Positions 20,649 to 29,439 of a stretch of DNA of 35,244 nt are shown here, piece after piece. A model generated the notes under the pieces. That model was not told the DNA's origin, did no database searches, and was given only the letters and a program-made list of their open reading frames with translations. Each line of letters starts with the position of its first letter. Within the stretch, counting starts at the first letter, position 1. The stretch covers positions 1 through 35,244 of the forward strand of contig NZ_QAIH01000054.1 in the NCBI RefSeq assembly GCF_003060895.1. Reading direction: 5' to 3'. The DNA is from Acidovorax sp. HMWF029. GTDB taxonomy: Bacteria; Pseudomonadota; Gammaproteobacteria; Burkholderiales; Burkholderiaceae_C. A program made the position numbers and the translations under genes.

Positions 20649-22322
20649 ATGACCATCCTTGAAGGCGATATCAAACTGCTGGCCAGCCGCGTGATGGACG
20701 ACGTGCCCGAGGGCGGCGGCGGCCCCACAGGCACCGTCATCCCCTACGGCGGCAGCAACCACATCTTCCGCGACATCACCGAGGCCGACCGGGCCGGTGG
20801 CAACGTCAGCGTCATGCAGGTGCACGCGGCGGTGATGACAAACAACGCCGAGCCCTACATGGGCGCGAACTTCATCCTGTCCATGCCGCCCACCGACCCC
20901 AACGTGTCGGTCACGCTGGCGAAGTGCAACCTGTTCGCGCGGCGCACCGAGATCGCGGCGGCCATTGCCAACTACCTGATCAAGGCGTCCGAGTGGTCGG
21001 GCTACCTGCTGGAGAACCATGTCCTGGGCCAGAAGAACATCCAGCTCTTCCAACGCCCGGGCACTGCCACGCCGCCCATCGGTCGCACCTTGGTGCTGAT
21101 CTACAACGAAGGCCTGCCCGACGAGCGCGCGCAGTACATCCGCGTTACCAAGGTCACCACCGAGACGCGCATGTTCACCTACAACGTCAACGGCACGTTC
21201 GTGGACTTCCTGGGCCAGCTCACCCAGCTGGACCTGTCCGACAGCCTGCGCTTTGACTTTCCCGGTAGCCCACCAGACCGGGGCTTTGGGCGCGACCCCA
21301 ACAAAACCATGATCCGCGACACCTCGGTGGCCGACGCGGCGGAATACTACGGCGCGGCCCCCACGGTGTTGGCCGCCGCCCTGGGCGACAGCGTGGTGAA
21401 GGTGGACAGCATCTACACCCAGCTCGTGCCCAACTCGCGCACCGAGACCTCGGCCCTGGACCAGCGCCCAGCCGCCACACGCTCCATCGTGCTGGCCGAC
21501 GCACCGCGCCGGGTGGAGATCGCCGTAGCCGCCCACACCCAGCGCATCAAGATCGGGCAGGAGAACCGGGGCTTTAACTACGTCTTCATGCTCGCGCCGC
21601 TGCCCGAGCCAGGCACGGTCACCATCAGCTGGATGGCGCTGGGCACCTGGTACGAGTTGCAGGATGACGGTACAGGCGTCTTCACCGGCAGTGGCGTGGG
21701 TCAGCTGATCTACGCCTCCGGCAGCGGCAGCGTGACGCTGCCCGTGCTGCCTGACGTGGGCAGCGCCCTGATCATCCAGTGGGGCGAGCGCGTGGGCTAC
21801 ACCAACCGCAGCACGCAGGGGGCGGCCATCCGCGCGCCCGAGTACTGCTGGACGCTGCAACATCAGGGCGTGGTGCCTGGCTCGCCCGTCATCACCTGGC
21901 ACAGCGCGGGTGTGCTGCGCACCGCCACTGCCAATGCTGCAGGGCTCATCAGCGGCGATGCGACGGGCCGGGTGGACTACCCCAGCGGCACCGTGCTGCT
22001 GCGCACCGTGTACCTGCCCGACCCGGGCGACGAGATAAGCACGGCCTACAACACCGATGTGGTGGTCAAGGAGCTGCTCGCCCCCAGCGCACCCGATGCG
22101 GGCGGCTACATCACGCTCAGCCTGGCCCAGCAGCCTGCTGCGGGCACCCTGCAGATCGAGTGGGCAACGGCCCGCACCACCAGCAACACCAGCGGGGGCA
22201 GCGTCACGCAGACCAATGCGATCAAGAACGCCGATGTGACCTACACCTCCCGCTCGGTGCCGGAGTACAGCGAGCCCGAATCCACCAGCGGCCTGTTCGT
22301 CAACTGGCCTCAAACCTCCTGA
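20649..22322 (+). CDS. Minor tail/tail-tip protein with tandem beta domains
   Basis: The 557-residue protein has an N-terminal region (about 1-230) and then two similar beta domains of about 60 residues: 320-380 (PGTVTISW...GVGQLIYASGSGSVTL) and 410-470 (GSPVITWHS...ATGRVDYPSGTVLL). A third, weaker unit leads to the C-terminus (AGTLQIEWATARTT). The motif G-x-(I/V)-D/I-Y-x-(S/T)-G recurs in the next gene as well. Proteins of this kind lie between tape measure and hub genes in siphovirus-like transposable phages and probably form part of the tip ring. The function is inferred from position. It ends 11 bases before the next gene, whose ribosome site lies in that gap. Confidence 0.65.
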   Translation: MTILEGDIKLLASRVMDDVPEGGGGPTGTVIPYGGSNHIFRDITEADRAGGNVSVMQVHAAVMTNNAEPYMGANFILSMPPTDPNVSVTLAKCNLFARRTEIAAAIANYLIKASEWSGYLLENHVLGQKNIQLFQRPGTATPPIGRTLVLIYNEGLPDERAQYIRVTKVTTETRMFTYNVNGTFVDFLGQLTQLDLSDSLRFDFPGSPPDRGFGRDPNKTMIRDTSVADAAEYYGAAPTVLAAALGDSVVKVDSIYTQLVPNSRTETSALDQRPAATRSIVLADAPRRVEIAVAAHTQRIKIGQENRGFNYVFMLAPLPEPGTVTISWMALGTWYELQDDGTGVFTGSGVGQLIYASGSGSVTLPVLPDVGSALIIQWGERVGYTNRSTQGAAIRAPEYCWTLQHQGVVPGSPVITWHSAGVLRTATANAAGLISGDATGRVDYPSGTVLLRTVYLPDPGDEISTAYNTDVVVKELLAPSAPDAGGYITLSLAQQPAAGTLQIEWATARTTSNTSGGSVTQTNAIKNADVTYTSRSVPEYSEPESTSGLFVNWPQTS

Positions 22323-22333
22323 AGAGGTACAGC

Positions 22334-24241
22334 ATGTCCATCACCTACGTTCAACGCCCCTTCACCATCACCAACTCCAGCAGCAGCAACAGCTCGCTGA
22401 CCCAAGAATCAGGTCGCACCACCGATGGCCGCATCGTCGTAGTCCAGACGGTCACCGACGACGGCGCGGGCGCTTTGTTCGGGGGCCTGGGCACCGTCAA
22501 TTACGGGGCCAAGCAGGTCAATCTGCGCGCGGTCAAGTTCGACCGCAGCACCGAGTCGTACAAGAGCGACTACGACAATGCCACCGAGTTCGGCAGCACC
22601 GTTGGCGACGGCAGCGGCAGCAGCAATGCAAACAGCCGCAAGGGCGCGTCCTACGGCACCACCACCGTGGGCGAACAGATCCTTGCTACCTCCAGCGTGG
22701 TCGCACGCTACCGGGTTGCCCCTGCGGTGGTCACAGCCCGCACCGACAGCTTCCAGCCCCAGTCCATCGTCATCGACCTCTGCCCGTACACATCCGATTC
22801 CATCGTGCCCGGCAGCGTGCAGTTCGTCTGGATGGGCCAGACATACACCGACTTCGAGGGCGTGATCTACAGGGGCCGCACGGGTAGCAACCCGGGCATC
22901 AACTCGGGCCGCATCGACTACGCAGCGGGCACCGCGCGCATGACCGACTACGTGGTCGGCCCTAACCCCGACGCCATCACGCTTCAAAGCCTGTGGACCC
23001 GGCGCAGCGCGTGGAAGACCGCGAGCATCTTCATGCGTACGCAGGCGGCCCCGATCAAGCCCACGGGCTACGTGCTCACGCTCACCGACACCGCAGGCAA
23101 CGCACTCACGGCCACGGGCGATCTCAACGGCAACCTGCAGGGCGCCCACATGTGGGGCCACATCGACTACCAGACCGGGGTTGTGGAGCTGCAGTTTGGT
23201 GACTTCGTGCTGGACGCAAGCCTCACCGCCGCCCAGAAGGCAGAGTGGTGGTACGACGCCGCCGACGTGGGCGCGGTGGAGCCGGGCAAGATCTGGCGCC
23301 CCTGGCCTGTGGACCCCACCACGCTGCGCTACAACAGCGTGGCCTACTTCTACCTGCCGCTGGACGCCGATATCGTGGGCCTTGACCCGGTGCGCCTGCC
23401 GCCTGATGGCCGGGTGCCTAAGTACCGGGTGGGCAGCTATGTGGTGATCGGCCACACGGGCGTGGTGCCTGCAGCTACCTACACAAACGGGCAGACGGTC
23501 AACTGCGCACGCGAGCGCCTCTCGCGGGTGTACCTGATCGGCGCGGACGGCCAGCTCATTCGCACGGGCTACGCGCCCAACCTGGACGCGGGCACCATCG
23601 CCATCACCGACGTGACGGGCTGGGTGCAGCCTGTGACCGTCAAGCACCGCATTGAGCAGATGGCCCGCGTGGCTGACGTGCAGATCGACGGCACCCTCAA
23701 GCTCACCAAGCAGCTCGCCCACAATTTCCCAGTGGGCTCCATCGTCTCCAGCGCCATCATGGCGGGCAACTTGCGCGCCCGGGCGCTGCCGGTGTTTGAC
23801 CAGCAGACCTGGGACGGTGTGACATGGTCCGACGTGACGGTCGGCAACTCTGCGCCGTCCACCTACAACGACGGAGCCTTCCCTGTGGCGGTGACCAACG
23901 CGGGCGCCATGACCGAGCGCTTTGCCCTGCGCGTGCTCACCGGGGGCACCGATGTTGAGGTGATTGGCGAGCACGTGGGCAACCTGGGCACGTTTTCTCG
24001 CAATACGGCCATCGCCCCCATCAACCCGGTCAGCGGCGCGCCGTATTTCACACTCGCGGCTGCAGGCTGGGGCGCTGGCTGGGTGCCCGGCAACACGCTG
24101 TTCCTGCCCACCGTGGGCGCGTACTACCCGCTCGTGGCCATCCGCGCCACGCAGCCTTCCGAGGCCATCGGCACCGACTACGCCTTTGAACTCACCGAGC
24201 GCGGCGATATCGACCGCGCGCCCACCAACCCCGTCATCTAG
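22334..24241 (+). CDS. Large minor tail/tail-tip protein
   Basis: ATG 22334 has a clear ribosome site (GAAGAGG) and starts a 635-residue protein with a Ser-rich N-terminus (TITNSSSSNSSLTQESGRTTDGR). The motif seen in the preceding protein recurs three times: GTVNYGAKQVNLRAVKF, SGRIDYAAGTARM and WGHIDYQTGVVELQFG. The second half contains WRPWPVDPTTLRYNSVAYFYLPLDADIVGLDPVRLPPDGR and an Ig-like end (GVTWSDVTVGNSAPSTYND...TDYAFELTERG). It is probably a structural part of the tail tip. The frame stays open upstream inside the preceding gene, but that part has no start signal and its composition is that of a shadow frame. Confidence 0.65.
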   Translation: MSITYVQRPFTITNSSSSNSSLTQESGRTTDGRIVVVQTVTDDGAGALFGGLGTVNYGAKQVNLRAVKFDRSTESYKSDYDNATEFGSTVGDGSGSSNANSRKGASYGTTTVGEQILATSSVVARYRVAPAVVTARTDSFQPQSIVIDLCPYTSDSIVPGSVQFVWMGQTYTDFEGVIYRGRTGSNPGINSGRIDYAAGTARMTDYVVGPNPDAITLQSLWTRRSAWKTASIFMRTQAAPIKPTGYVLTLTDTAGNALTATGDLNGNLQGAHMWGHIDYQTGVVELQFGDFVLDASLTAAQKAEWWYDAADVGAVEPGKIWRPWPVDPTTLRYNSVAYFYLPLDADIVGLDPVRLPPDGRVPKYRVGSYVVIGHTGVVPAATYTNGQTVNCARERLSRVYLIGADGQLIRTGYAPNLDAGTIAITDVTGWVQPVTVKHRIEQMARVADVQIDGTLKLTKQLAHNFPVGSIVSSAIMAGNLRARALPVFDQQTWDGVTWSDVTVGNSAPSTYNDGAFPVAVTNAGAMTERFALRVLTGGTDVEVIGEHVGNLGTFSRNTAIAPINPVSGAPYFTLAAAGWGAGWVPGNTLFLPTVGAYYPLVAIRATQPSEAIGTDYAFELTERGDIDRAPTNPVI

Positions 24242-24250
24242 GCCGCAACC

Positions 24251-25414
24251 ATGATCTACACCTTTGATTCCGCAATGACCGGCGCCTCGGTCCTGTCTGG
24301 CTCTGCAGGCGCGCTGCGCAGCGTCCTCAAGTCCTGCTTGGTCGATGGCTTCGGTGCCGGGGCCGTGGCATCGCTCACCGTCAATGCGGGCATTGCCACC
24401 GCCAACTACGCAGGCTCTCACCCCTTCCGCGTGGGCAGCGTGGGCCAGTTCGCAGGCTCCACACCCACAGCCCTCAATGGGCAAAAGCCCATCCTGAGCG
24501 CCACGGCTTCCAGCGTTACGTTTGCTGCCCCAGGCGTTGCCAACGGCGCGGCCACCGGCACCATCACCAGCAAGCTGGCCGCTGCTGGCTGGCAAGAGCT
24601 GTTTGCGGGCACCCTCGCCAACGTGTTGTGCCTCAAGCCCACCGTGCCCGAGGCCTCGGGCTGCGTGCTGCGCGTGGCCGACACAGGCACCACCAACGCC
24701 CGGGTGCGCGCCCACGAGAGCATGACGGACGCATCCACCGGCCCCGGCACCACGCCACTGGAGGCCCAGGTATCCGGGGGCCTGTACTGGCCCAAGAGCA
24801 GCGCGGCCAACGCCACGGCGCGCGCCTGGTATCTGGTGGCCGACGAGCGCGCCTTCTATCTGGCGGTGGACCCAGCAGGCACGGGCCGGTTCACGGTGCT
24901 GTTCGCGGGTGACCTCGCCAGCTTTAAAAGCGGCGATGCCTATGGCTACCTGGTCACCGGCAACGAAGCCGACCAGGTCAACGTGAGCACCGTGCCCAAC
25001 GGCTGCGTGGGCTACTCGCACCGCAGCGCGCGGGCGGGGGCCTACTTTGTGCGATCTCACACGGCCATCGGCCAGGCGGTGGCCGCGCAGCGCATTGGCG
25101 CCCACCACAACGGCAGCACGGCAGATGCCTATGCGGGCACCTCGGGCTATTCGTGGGGCACGTATCCAAACAGCCCCAACAATGGCCTGTTGACCAGCCC
25201 CTTGGAGCTGGTGGCGCAGGGCATCCGGGGCACCTTGCCGGGTCTGCTGCACCCGGTGCAAGATCTGGGCACGGCCTTTGCCAACGGCGGCAACGTGGAC
25301 GGCACCGACGACCTGGCCGGGCGCCGCTTGCTGGCGATCCGCACCGCACCGCCCTCTGGTGCTGTGACCGCTGGGACCGTGTTCCTGGATACCACCGGCC
25401 CCTGGAGCCGCTGA
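24251..25414 (+). CDS. Tail protein of unknown function
   Basis: The 387-residue product is beta-rich and low in charge, typical of tail-tip and fibre-associated proteins. It starts MIYTFDSAMTGASVLSGSAGALRSVLKSCLVDGFG and contains GWQELFAGTLANVLCLKPTVP, ARAWYLVADERAFYLAVDPAG and a C-terminal SGAVTAGTVFLDTTGPW. ATG 24251 is nine bases after the preceding stop, and the gene ends two bases before the next ATG. Related genes sit next to discoidin/SPRY-type tail genes in other prophages, as far as I can recall. I assign no function. Confidence 0.6.
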   Translation: MIYTFDSAMTGASVLSGSAGALRSVLKSCLVDGFGAGAVASLTVNAGIATANYAGSHPFRVGSVGQFAGSTPTALNGQKPILSATASSVTFAAPGVANGAATGTITSKLAAAGWQELFAGTLANVLCLKPTVPEASGCVLRVADTGTTNARVRAHESMTDASTGPGTTPLEAQVSGGLYWPKSSAANATARAWYLVADERAFYLAVDPAGTGRFTVLFAGDLASFKSGDAYGYLVTGNEADQVNVSTVPNGCVGYSHRSARAGAYFVRSHTAIGQAVAAQRIGAHHNGSTADAYAGTSGYSWGTYPNSPNNGLLTSPLELVAQGIRGTLPGLLHPVQDLGTAFANGGNVDGTDDLAGRRLLAIRTAPPSGAVTAGTVFLDTTGPWSR

Positions 25415-25416
25415 CC

Positions 25417-26760
25417 ATGGCCGCGCGGTTTTGGAGGCTCAGTGGCTTCATGCTGGGGGGGAACGACCTGGAGCTGGCAGAGGTTGCGCTGCTTAACGGC
25501 ACCACGCGCCTGGACGGCGCCGCCACCCTCACGGCCAGCCATGCGCCCATCGCGGGCACGCTGGCTGCGCTCAAGGACAACAACGTGGGCAGCAGCTGCC
25601 GTTTCAGTGCTCAGGCCGTAGCGTCGGCTGGGTTCTTTTTGCGCTGGGACATGGGGGCTGCTGTAGAGGTGGATGGGCTGCGCCTGGCTGCTGGGGCATC
25701 CGCCCAGCGCTGGCCCAAGTCGCTCTCGCTGGCTTATTGGAGCGATGAGCGGGGGTGGGTGTATGTGGCAGATGGTACCGGCCTGCTGTTTCCCGGTGCC
25801 AATACTTGGGCCACCGACGCCGCAGCGGGCGTAGTTCCAACAGCCTGGAACCCTGCCGACAAAGGCAGCGGTATCTTGCTTTCTGACGGTGATCTTTTTG
25901 CCAGCAGCAACCACTACATGTCCGCAGTGCGTAGCTTGTACGGTAGTTCCTCAAAAAAGTTCTATTGGGAGGCATCGGAACTAAGCCCGTATGCGATGCC
26001 CGGCATCGCGACCGCAGCAGCGCCGGTTGAGGTCTTTTCTTCGACATATGGTGCTTACCCAGGCGCCAACGAGCATGGCTGGGGCTACTACAGCCAGGAC
26101 TTTTATCACGGCGGCCAGGCGGTTATCTCCGGGCTGCCCACCATTGGGACATTCTCTGTCCTGAGCTTTGTGCTGGACATGGATTTGGGCACGCTGCGGC
26201 TGTGGTTTGACGGAGTGGACGCAGGCGTTGTGGCTTCCGGGCTCGGTGGGGACATTTACGCATTCTTTGGCTCGGGCGCGAGTGCCGTTGCAACCAGCCG
26301 GATGAACTTCGGCGCCACGCCGTTCGTGTATGCGCCGCCTGCTGGGTTTCAGCCAGGCCTCGGCCCCACGCGCCTGCTGTTCCCGATCCAAGGCGCTCAG
26401 CAGGTGCGCCCGGCGCGCTTTGCTGCGGCGCTGGCTGGCAGTGCCCCGGTGCCCGCATTCTCCACCGAGGGGGCGCTGCGTGCGCAGATGGCCCGCGACG
26501 TCGAGTTTGGCGGCCAGGCGCGCATCTGGGGCACCACCAAGATCAAGGGCACGCCCAACGTGCCCACCAAGGCCCGGGTGGTGCTGCAGCACCAGCGCAG
26601 CAAGTTGCCCGTGCGCGAGACCTGGAGCGATCCAGTGACGGGGGCGTTTGAGTTCACGGGCATTGACGCCAACCAGCAGTTTCTTACCCTGGCCGAAGAC
26701 CTGGCGGGCAATTTCCGCCCGGTGGCCGCCAGCAAGCTGGTGCCCGAGGTGCAGGCATGA
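25417..26760 (+). CDS. Tail protein with discoidin-like, SPRY and C-terminal beta domains (candidate receptor binding)
   Basis: From ATG 25417 the 447-residue protein shows three parts. Residues 1-128 look like a discoidin (F5/8C)-type carbohydrate-binding domain (RFWRLSG...LELAEVALLNG...VDGLRLAAG). Residues about 145-305 form a SPRY domain (FYWEASELS, HGWGYYSQDFYHGG, LDMDLGTLRLWFDGV, YAFFGSG). Residues about 370-435 form a carboxypeptidase-regulatory-like beta domain (TKARVVLQHQRSKLPVRETWSDPVTGAFEFTGID). Such domains mediate host or sugar contact, so this is a good candidate for receptor binding (inference). The SPRY-coding stretch (about 25849-26332) is visibly less GC-rich than both flanks, a sign of domain exchange. 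The stop overlaps the next ATG. Confidence 0.72.
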   Translation: MAARFWRLSGFMLGGNDLELAEVALLNGTTRLDGAATLTASHAPIAGTLAALKDNNVGSSCRFSAQAVASAGFFLRWDMGAAVEVDGLRLAAGASAQRWPKSLSLAYWSDERGWVYVADGTGLLFPGANTWATDAAAGVVPTAWNPADKGSGILLSDGDLFASSNHYMSAVRSLYGSSSKKFYWEASELSPYAMPGIATAAAPVEVFSSTYGAYPGANEHGWGYYSQDFYHGGQAVISGLPTIGTFSVLSFVLDMDLGTLRLWFDGVDAGVVASGLGGDIYAFFGSGASAVATSRMNFGATPFVYAPPAGFQPGLGPTRLLFPIQGAQQVRPARFAAALAGSAPVPAFSTEGALRAQMARDVEFGGQARIWGTTKIKGTPNVPTKARVVLQHQRSKLPVRETWSDPVTGAFEFTGIDANQQFLTLAEDLAGNFRPVAASKLVPEVQA

Positions 26761-27191
26761 GCGGCACCTGGCGCATCGGCCCCGCGACGGCCCTGGCCCA
26801 GCTGCAGGCTGCAATTGACCTGGCCGACGCTGGCCCTGGCCCGAGCAAGGTGCAGCTTTTTACCACCGACCGCCATGCGGCGCTGGATGGCGCAGCAGGC
26901 GACACGCCCCAGGCCGAGATCGTGCTGGCAGTGCCTTGTGCGTCCATCGTGGGCGGTGGGCTGGTGCTGCACGTGGCCGACCCGGGCGGCTCCCTGGTGC
27001 TGACCACCGGCATACCGCGCTGGGGCCTCTGGGTCAACGGCGCGGGCGACATCGTGACCGAGGGCAGCGTCACGGACGAAGCCAACGGCGGCGACTTCTG
27101 GGTGGCCGGTGGCACCACGCCGCTTGGCGAGGCCAGCCCGCTTCTGCAGGCGGGCGGCCTGGTGGTGCTGGGCACCACGTCGCTGACATAA
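26757..27191 (+). CDS. 144-residue tail protein of unknown function
   Basis: The product starts MSGTWRIGPATALAQLQAAIDLADAGPGPSKVQLF and then has a beta-rich part, LVLHVADPGGSLVLTTGIPRWGLWVNGAGDIVTEGSVTDEANGGDFWVAGG. It starts in an ATGA overlap with the discoidin/SPRY gene, so it is translated with it. It could be a small structural partner or chaperone of that protein. The family is not recognised. The 10-base gap before the hub gene contains AAGGGCC, the hub's ribosome site. Confidence 0.65.
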   Translation: MSGTWRIGPATALAQLQAAIDLADAGPGPSKVQLFTTDRHAALDGAAGDTPQAEIVLAVPCASIVGGGLVLHVADPGGSLVLTTGIPRWGLWVNGAGDIVTEGSVTDEANGGDFWVAGGTTPLGEASPLLQAGGLVVLGTTSLT

Positions 27192-27201
27192 GGGCCAGCG
27201 C

Positions 27202-29097
27202 GTGGCAAGCACCGATCTGCTCTTCGACCAGGCGCCCAACCCTTCGGGCGGCCCGGTCGAGATCGTATTTGGAGACGACGGCGGGGGCGGCACGCCCGAC
27301 GTGGTCGAGCTGCATGCGGCGGGCACCATCACCGGCATGCGCGGCCGCATCGGTGTGCGCGTGGCGGCCAGGCTGCGGGCTGCTGGCTCCATCACCGGCC
27401 TGCGCGGGCGCATTGGCGTGGTGTACGACGTCAACGTGGAGCGGCCCCTTGCCTGCACAACCGTCAACGGCTGGCAGGACGCGGCCCCCGTGCGGGCCAG
27501 CACCCAGGTGCGTTTCGAGCAGGCCTTGCCGGTGCAAGCCGCAGTGCAGGCCAACTGGCAAAACGCCCGCACGGTTGGCACGCCCCACCAGGCGCGCTGG
27601 CAGCAGGCGCAGCCCCTGGGTGCTGTGGTGCGCCAGGTCATGCAGCAGGCGCAACGCCTGGGCAGCGCCCCGACCCTGCAGCGCTTTGAAGAAGCCGCGC
27701 GCCTGCGCTCCATCGCCCTCCAGGGATTGCAGCAGGCCCACCGGCTCGCAGCGCCCCCGGTGCTGCAGCGGTTTGAAGACGCCACCCGGCTGCGCCACCT
27801 GGTGCAAAGCCGGTTTGAAGAGGCCCAGCACCGCCAGGCCGCCGTGCGTGACGTCTTCGGCCGCGCGGTGCCGCTGTCTCGCTTGGTTGCTGGGCGGTAT
27901 GAAGAGGCACGCAAGCCGCCGCCAGGCGTCAGCGCGCCAGTGCAGCCGCCCATCGAGACACCTTGCTATGTGCCCGTGCTTCCTGCGCACCTGGTGTTTG
28001 AAGACCTGGCCGACAGCAGCCTGCCCGCGCACCTGGTGTTTGTGTGTGACGGCCATGGGCCGGGGCCACAGCCAGGCGAAACCATCGTTGTCCCCGTTCG
28101 AAGGACTTACATCGTGATCAACAACATCACCCTGCACCGGGTGGACACGGGCGCCGAGCTGAATGCCCACAGCTTCAACATGTCGCTGGACCACCAGTCC
28201 TGGACCTGGTCCTGGACAGCTTCACTGCACAACGATGCGGCCAACCACCTGGGCCGCGACAGCGCGGGCGATCCGGCCGAGCTGTCGGTGCTGGTCAACG
28301 GGGTGGAGTTCCGCCTGCGGCTGGAAGGCAAGTCGCGGGACCGCCGTTTCAGCCCCACGCGCTGGGCGGTGTCTGGCAAGGGCAAGGCCTCGGTGCTGGG
28401 CTCGGCCGACGCCCCCAAGCAGTCGTTTCGCAACCTGGTGGACCGAACGGCCCAGCAGCTCATGGCCGACGTGCTCACCGTGAACGGCGTGCCCATGGGC
28501 TGGACGGTGGATTGGGGCCTGGAAGACTGGCATGTGCCCGCTGGGGCCTGGGCGATGCAGGGCAACTACATCGATGCCATCAACGACATCGCAGGGGCTG
28601 CGGGCGGCTATGTGCAGCCCCACAACACGGCAGCCACGCTGCGGGTGCTGCCGCGCTACCCACTGGCGCCCTGGCACTGGGGCAGCATCACGCCAGACTT
28701 TGAGATTCCTGCCCATGCGGCCGAGGTGGAGGGCACCGAGTTCATCGACAAGCCTGCCTACAACCGGGTGTTCCTGGGCGGCATCGGTGCGGGGGTGTTT
28801 GGGCCATTCACCCGGGCGGGCACCCCGGGCAACGTGATCGCCCCCCAGGTGAACCACGCGCTGATCACCCACCCGGACGCGCACCGGCAGCGGGGCATTG
28901 CCGAGCTGTCGGACACCGGCAAGCAAGAGCGGATCACGCTGAACATGCAGGTGCTGCCCGAAACCGGGGTGATCGTGCCGGGCAAGTTCATCCGCTACCT
29001 CGGGGAATCCACGGTGATGGGCATCGTGCGCAGCACGTCCATCGATTGGAGCCGCCCCCGCCTGCGCCAAACGCTGGAGATCGAGACCCATGCCTAA
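27202..29097 (+). CDS. Tail hub protein with an N-terminal array of 14-residue repeats
   Basis: The 631-residue protein starts with GTG 27202. Its C-terminal half (about 305-631) looks like a gp27-type hub: NNITLHRVDTGAELNAHSFNMSLDHQSWTWSWTASLHND, then LVDRTAQQLMADVLTVNGVPMGWTVDWG and a final GKFIRYLGESTVMGIVRSTSIDWSRPRLRQTLEIET. Hubs of this type hold the tip and bind the central spike. The N-terminal half is unusual. It has two copies of a 24-residue unit with (T/S)ITG(M/L)RGRIGV (about 40-75), then eleven tandem units of 14-15 residues (91-240), then a doubled LPAHLVF motif near 260-280. The next gene overlaps by eight bases and may encode the matching small spike or barrel. Confidence 0.72.
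   Translation: MASTDLLFDQAPNPSGGPVEIVFGDDGGGGTPDVVELHAAGTITGMRGRIGVRVAARLRAAGSITGLRGRIGVVYDVNVERPLACTTVNGWQDAAPVRASTQVRFEQALPVQAAVQANWQNARTVGTPHQARWQQAQPLGAVVRQVMQQAQRLGSAPTLQRFEEAARLRSIALQGLQQAHRLAAPPVLQRFEDATRLRHLVQSRFEEAQHRQAAVRDVFGRAVPLSRLVAGRYEEARKPPPGVSAPVQPPIETPCYVPVLPAHLVFEDLADSSLPAHLVFVCDGHGPGPQPGETIVVPVRRTYIVINNITLHRVDTGAELNAHSFNMSLDHQSWTWSWTASLHNDAANHLGRDSAGDPAELSVLVNGVEFRLRLEGKSRDRRFSPTRWAVSGKGKASVLGSADAPKQSFRNLVDRTAQQLMADVLTVNGVPMGWTVDWGLEDWHVPAGAWAMQGNYIDAINDIAGAAGGYVQPHNTAATLRVLPRYPLAPWHWGSITPDFEIPAHAAEVEGTEFIDKPAYNRVFLGGIGAGVFGPFTRAGTPGNVIAPQVNHALITHPDAHRQRGIAELSDTGKQERITLNMQVLPETGVIVPGKFIRYLGESTVMGIVRSTSIDWSRPRLRQTLEIETHA
27472..27921 (+). repeat. Eleven tandem 14-residue protein repeats inside the hub gene
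   Basis: A conserved Ala recurs at spacing 14,14,14,14,15,14,15,14,14,14 codons. The consensus is x-x-(F/W/Y)-(E/Q)-(E/Q/N)-A-x-(P/R)-L-x-x-x-V-x, with units such as VRFEQALPVQAAVQ, ARWQQAQPLGAVVR and LQRFEEAARLRSIA. The DNA units of 42-45 bp have diverged, so the repeat is old or under selection at the protein level. It probably forms a helical rod or solenoid. Confidence 0.85.
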
Positions 29098-29311
29098 CGC
29101 TTACCGGGAGTTCATGGAGCTGATGCCCAACCAGCCCCTGGAAGTGGGCGAGATCACCTCCATTGCCGGGGGCGTGGCCATCATCACGCTGCCAGGCGGC
29201 GGGGTGATCCAGGCGCGGGGCGAGGGGACGGCTGGGCAACGCGTGTTTGTGCGCGCTGGCTTGATTGAAGGGGGGGCACCGACGCTGACGTACGTGTCGG
29301 CCGAGGGGTAG
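29090..29311 (+). CDS. Small beta-barrel-like tail-tip protein, tentative
   Basis: The 73-residue product overlaps the end of the hub gene by eight bases. After a short helical start (MPNAYREFMELMPNQPLEVG) it has an OB-like run of strands, EITSIAGGVAIITLPGGGVIQARGEGTAGQRVFVRAGLIEGGAPTLTYVSAEG. This resembles the small barrel placed between hub and spike in phage tails. It is the last structural gene before the Com/methyltransferase region, which fits a tip role. The family is not certain. Confidence 0.68.
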   Translation: MPNAYREFMELMPNQPLEVGEITSIAGGVAIITLPGGGVIQARGEGTAGQRVFVRAGLIEGGAPTLTYVSAEG

Positions 29312-29439
29312 AAAAAAGACAGGGCGAGTGCAGTGGGTGCGCTAACACCCCCTGCAAACGCCTCTGCCGTGAGTGAGCACGGCATCGACCAAAGACCCTG
29401 CCACCTAGCTAGGCGGGGCTGATCATAGGTGATGCCGAC
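29312..29439 (+). promoter_or_regulatory. Leader region of the com/methyltransferase pair
   Basis: This 128-base gap has no gene. TGCCGTG-AGTGAG-CACGGCA (29365-29384) forms a 7-bp hairpin, and CCTAGCTAGG (29404-29413) is a 10-bp palindrome. One GATC site lies at 29421-29424. In Mu the mom promoter upstream of com is controlled through GATC methylation and the C activator. Here only one GATC is present and the late palindrome element is missing, so any control must differ. Confidence 0.4.

Noticed and set aside
21779-22333. Upstream extension of the 635-residue tail gene
   Set aside because: The frame is open inside the preceding gene, but ATG 22334 has a clear ribosome site and the upstream translation is of shadow type.
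20115-25261. Very long open frames on the minus strand (for example 20115-22313 and 22409-25261, and 11330-13516 in the capsid gene)
   Set aside because: They lie opposite well-supported tail and capsid genes, have compositions typical of GC-rich shadow frames (His, Gly, Val, Arg rich) and lack recognisable domains or ribosome sites.
25153-25416. Upstream extension of the discoidin/SPRY gene
   Set aside because: The extension overlaps the preceding gene in another frame and reads as low-complexity Gly/His/Arg. The domain starts at ATG 25417.
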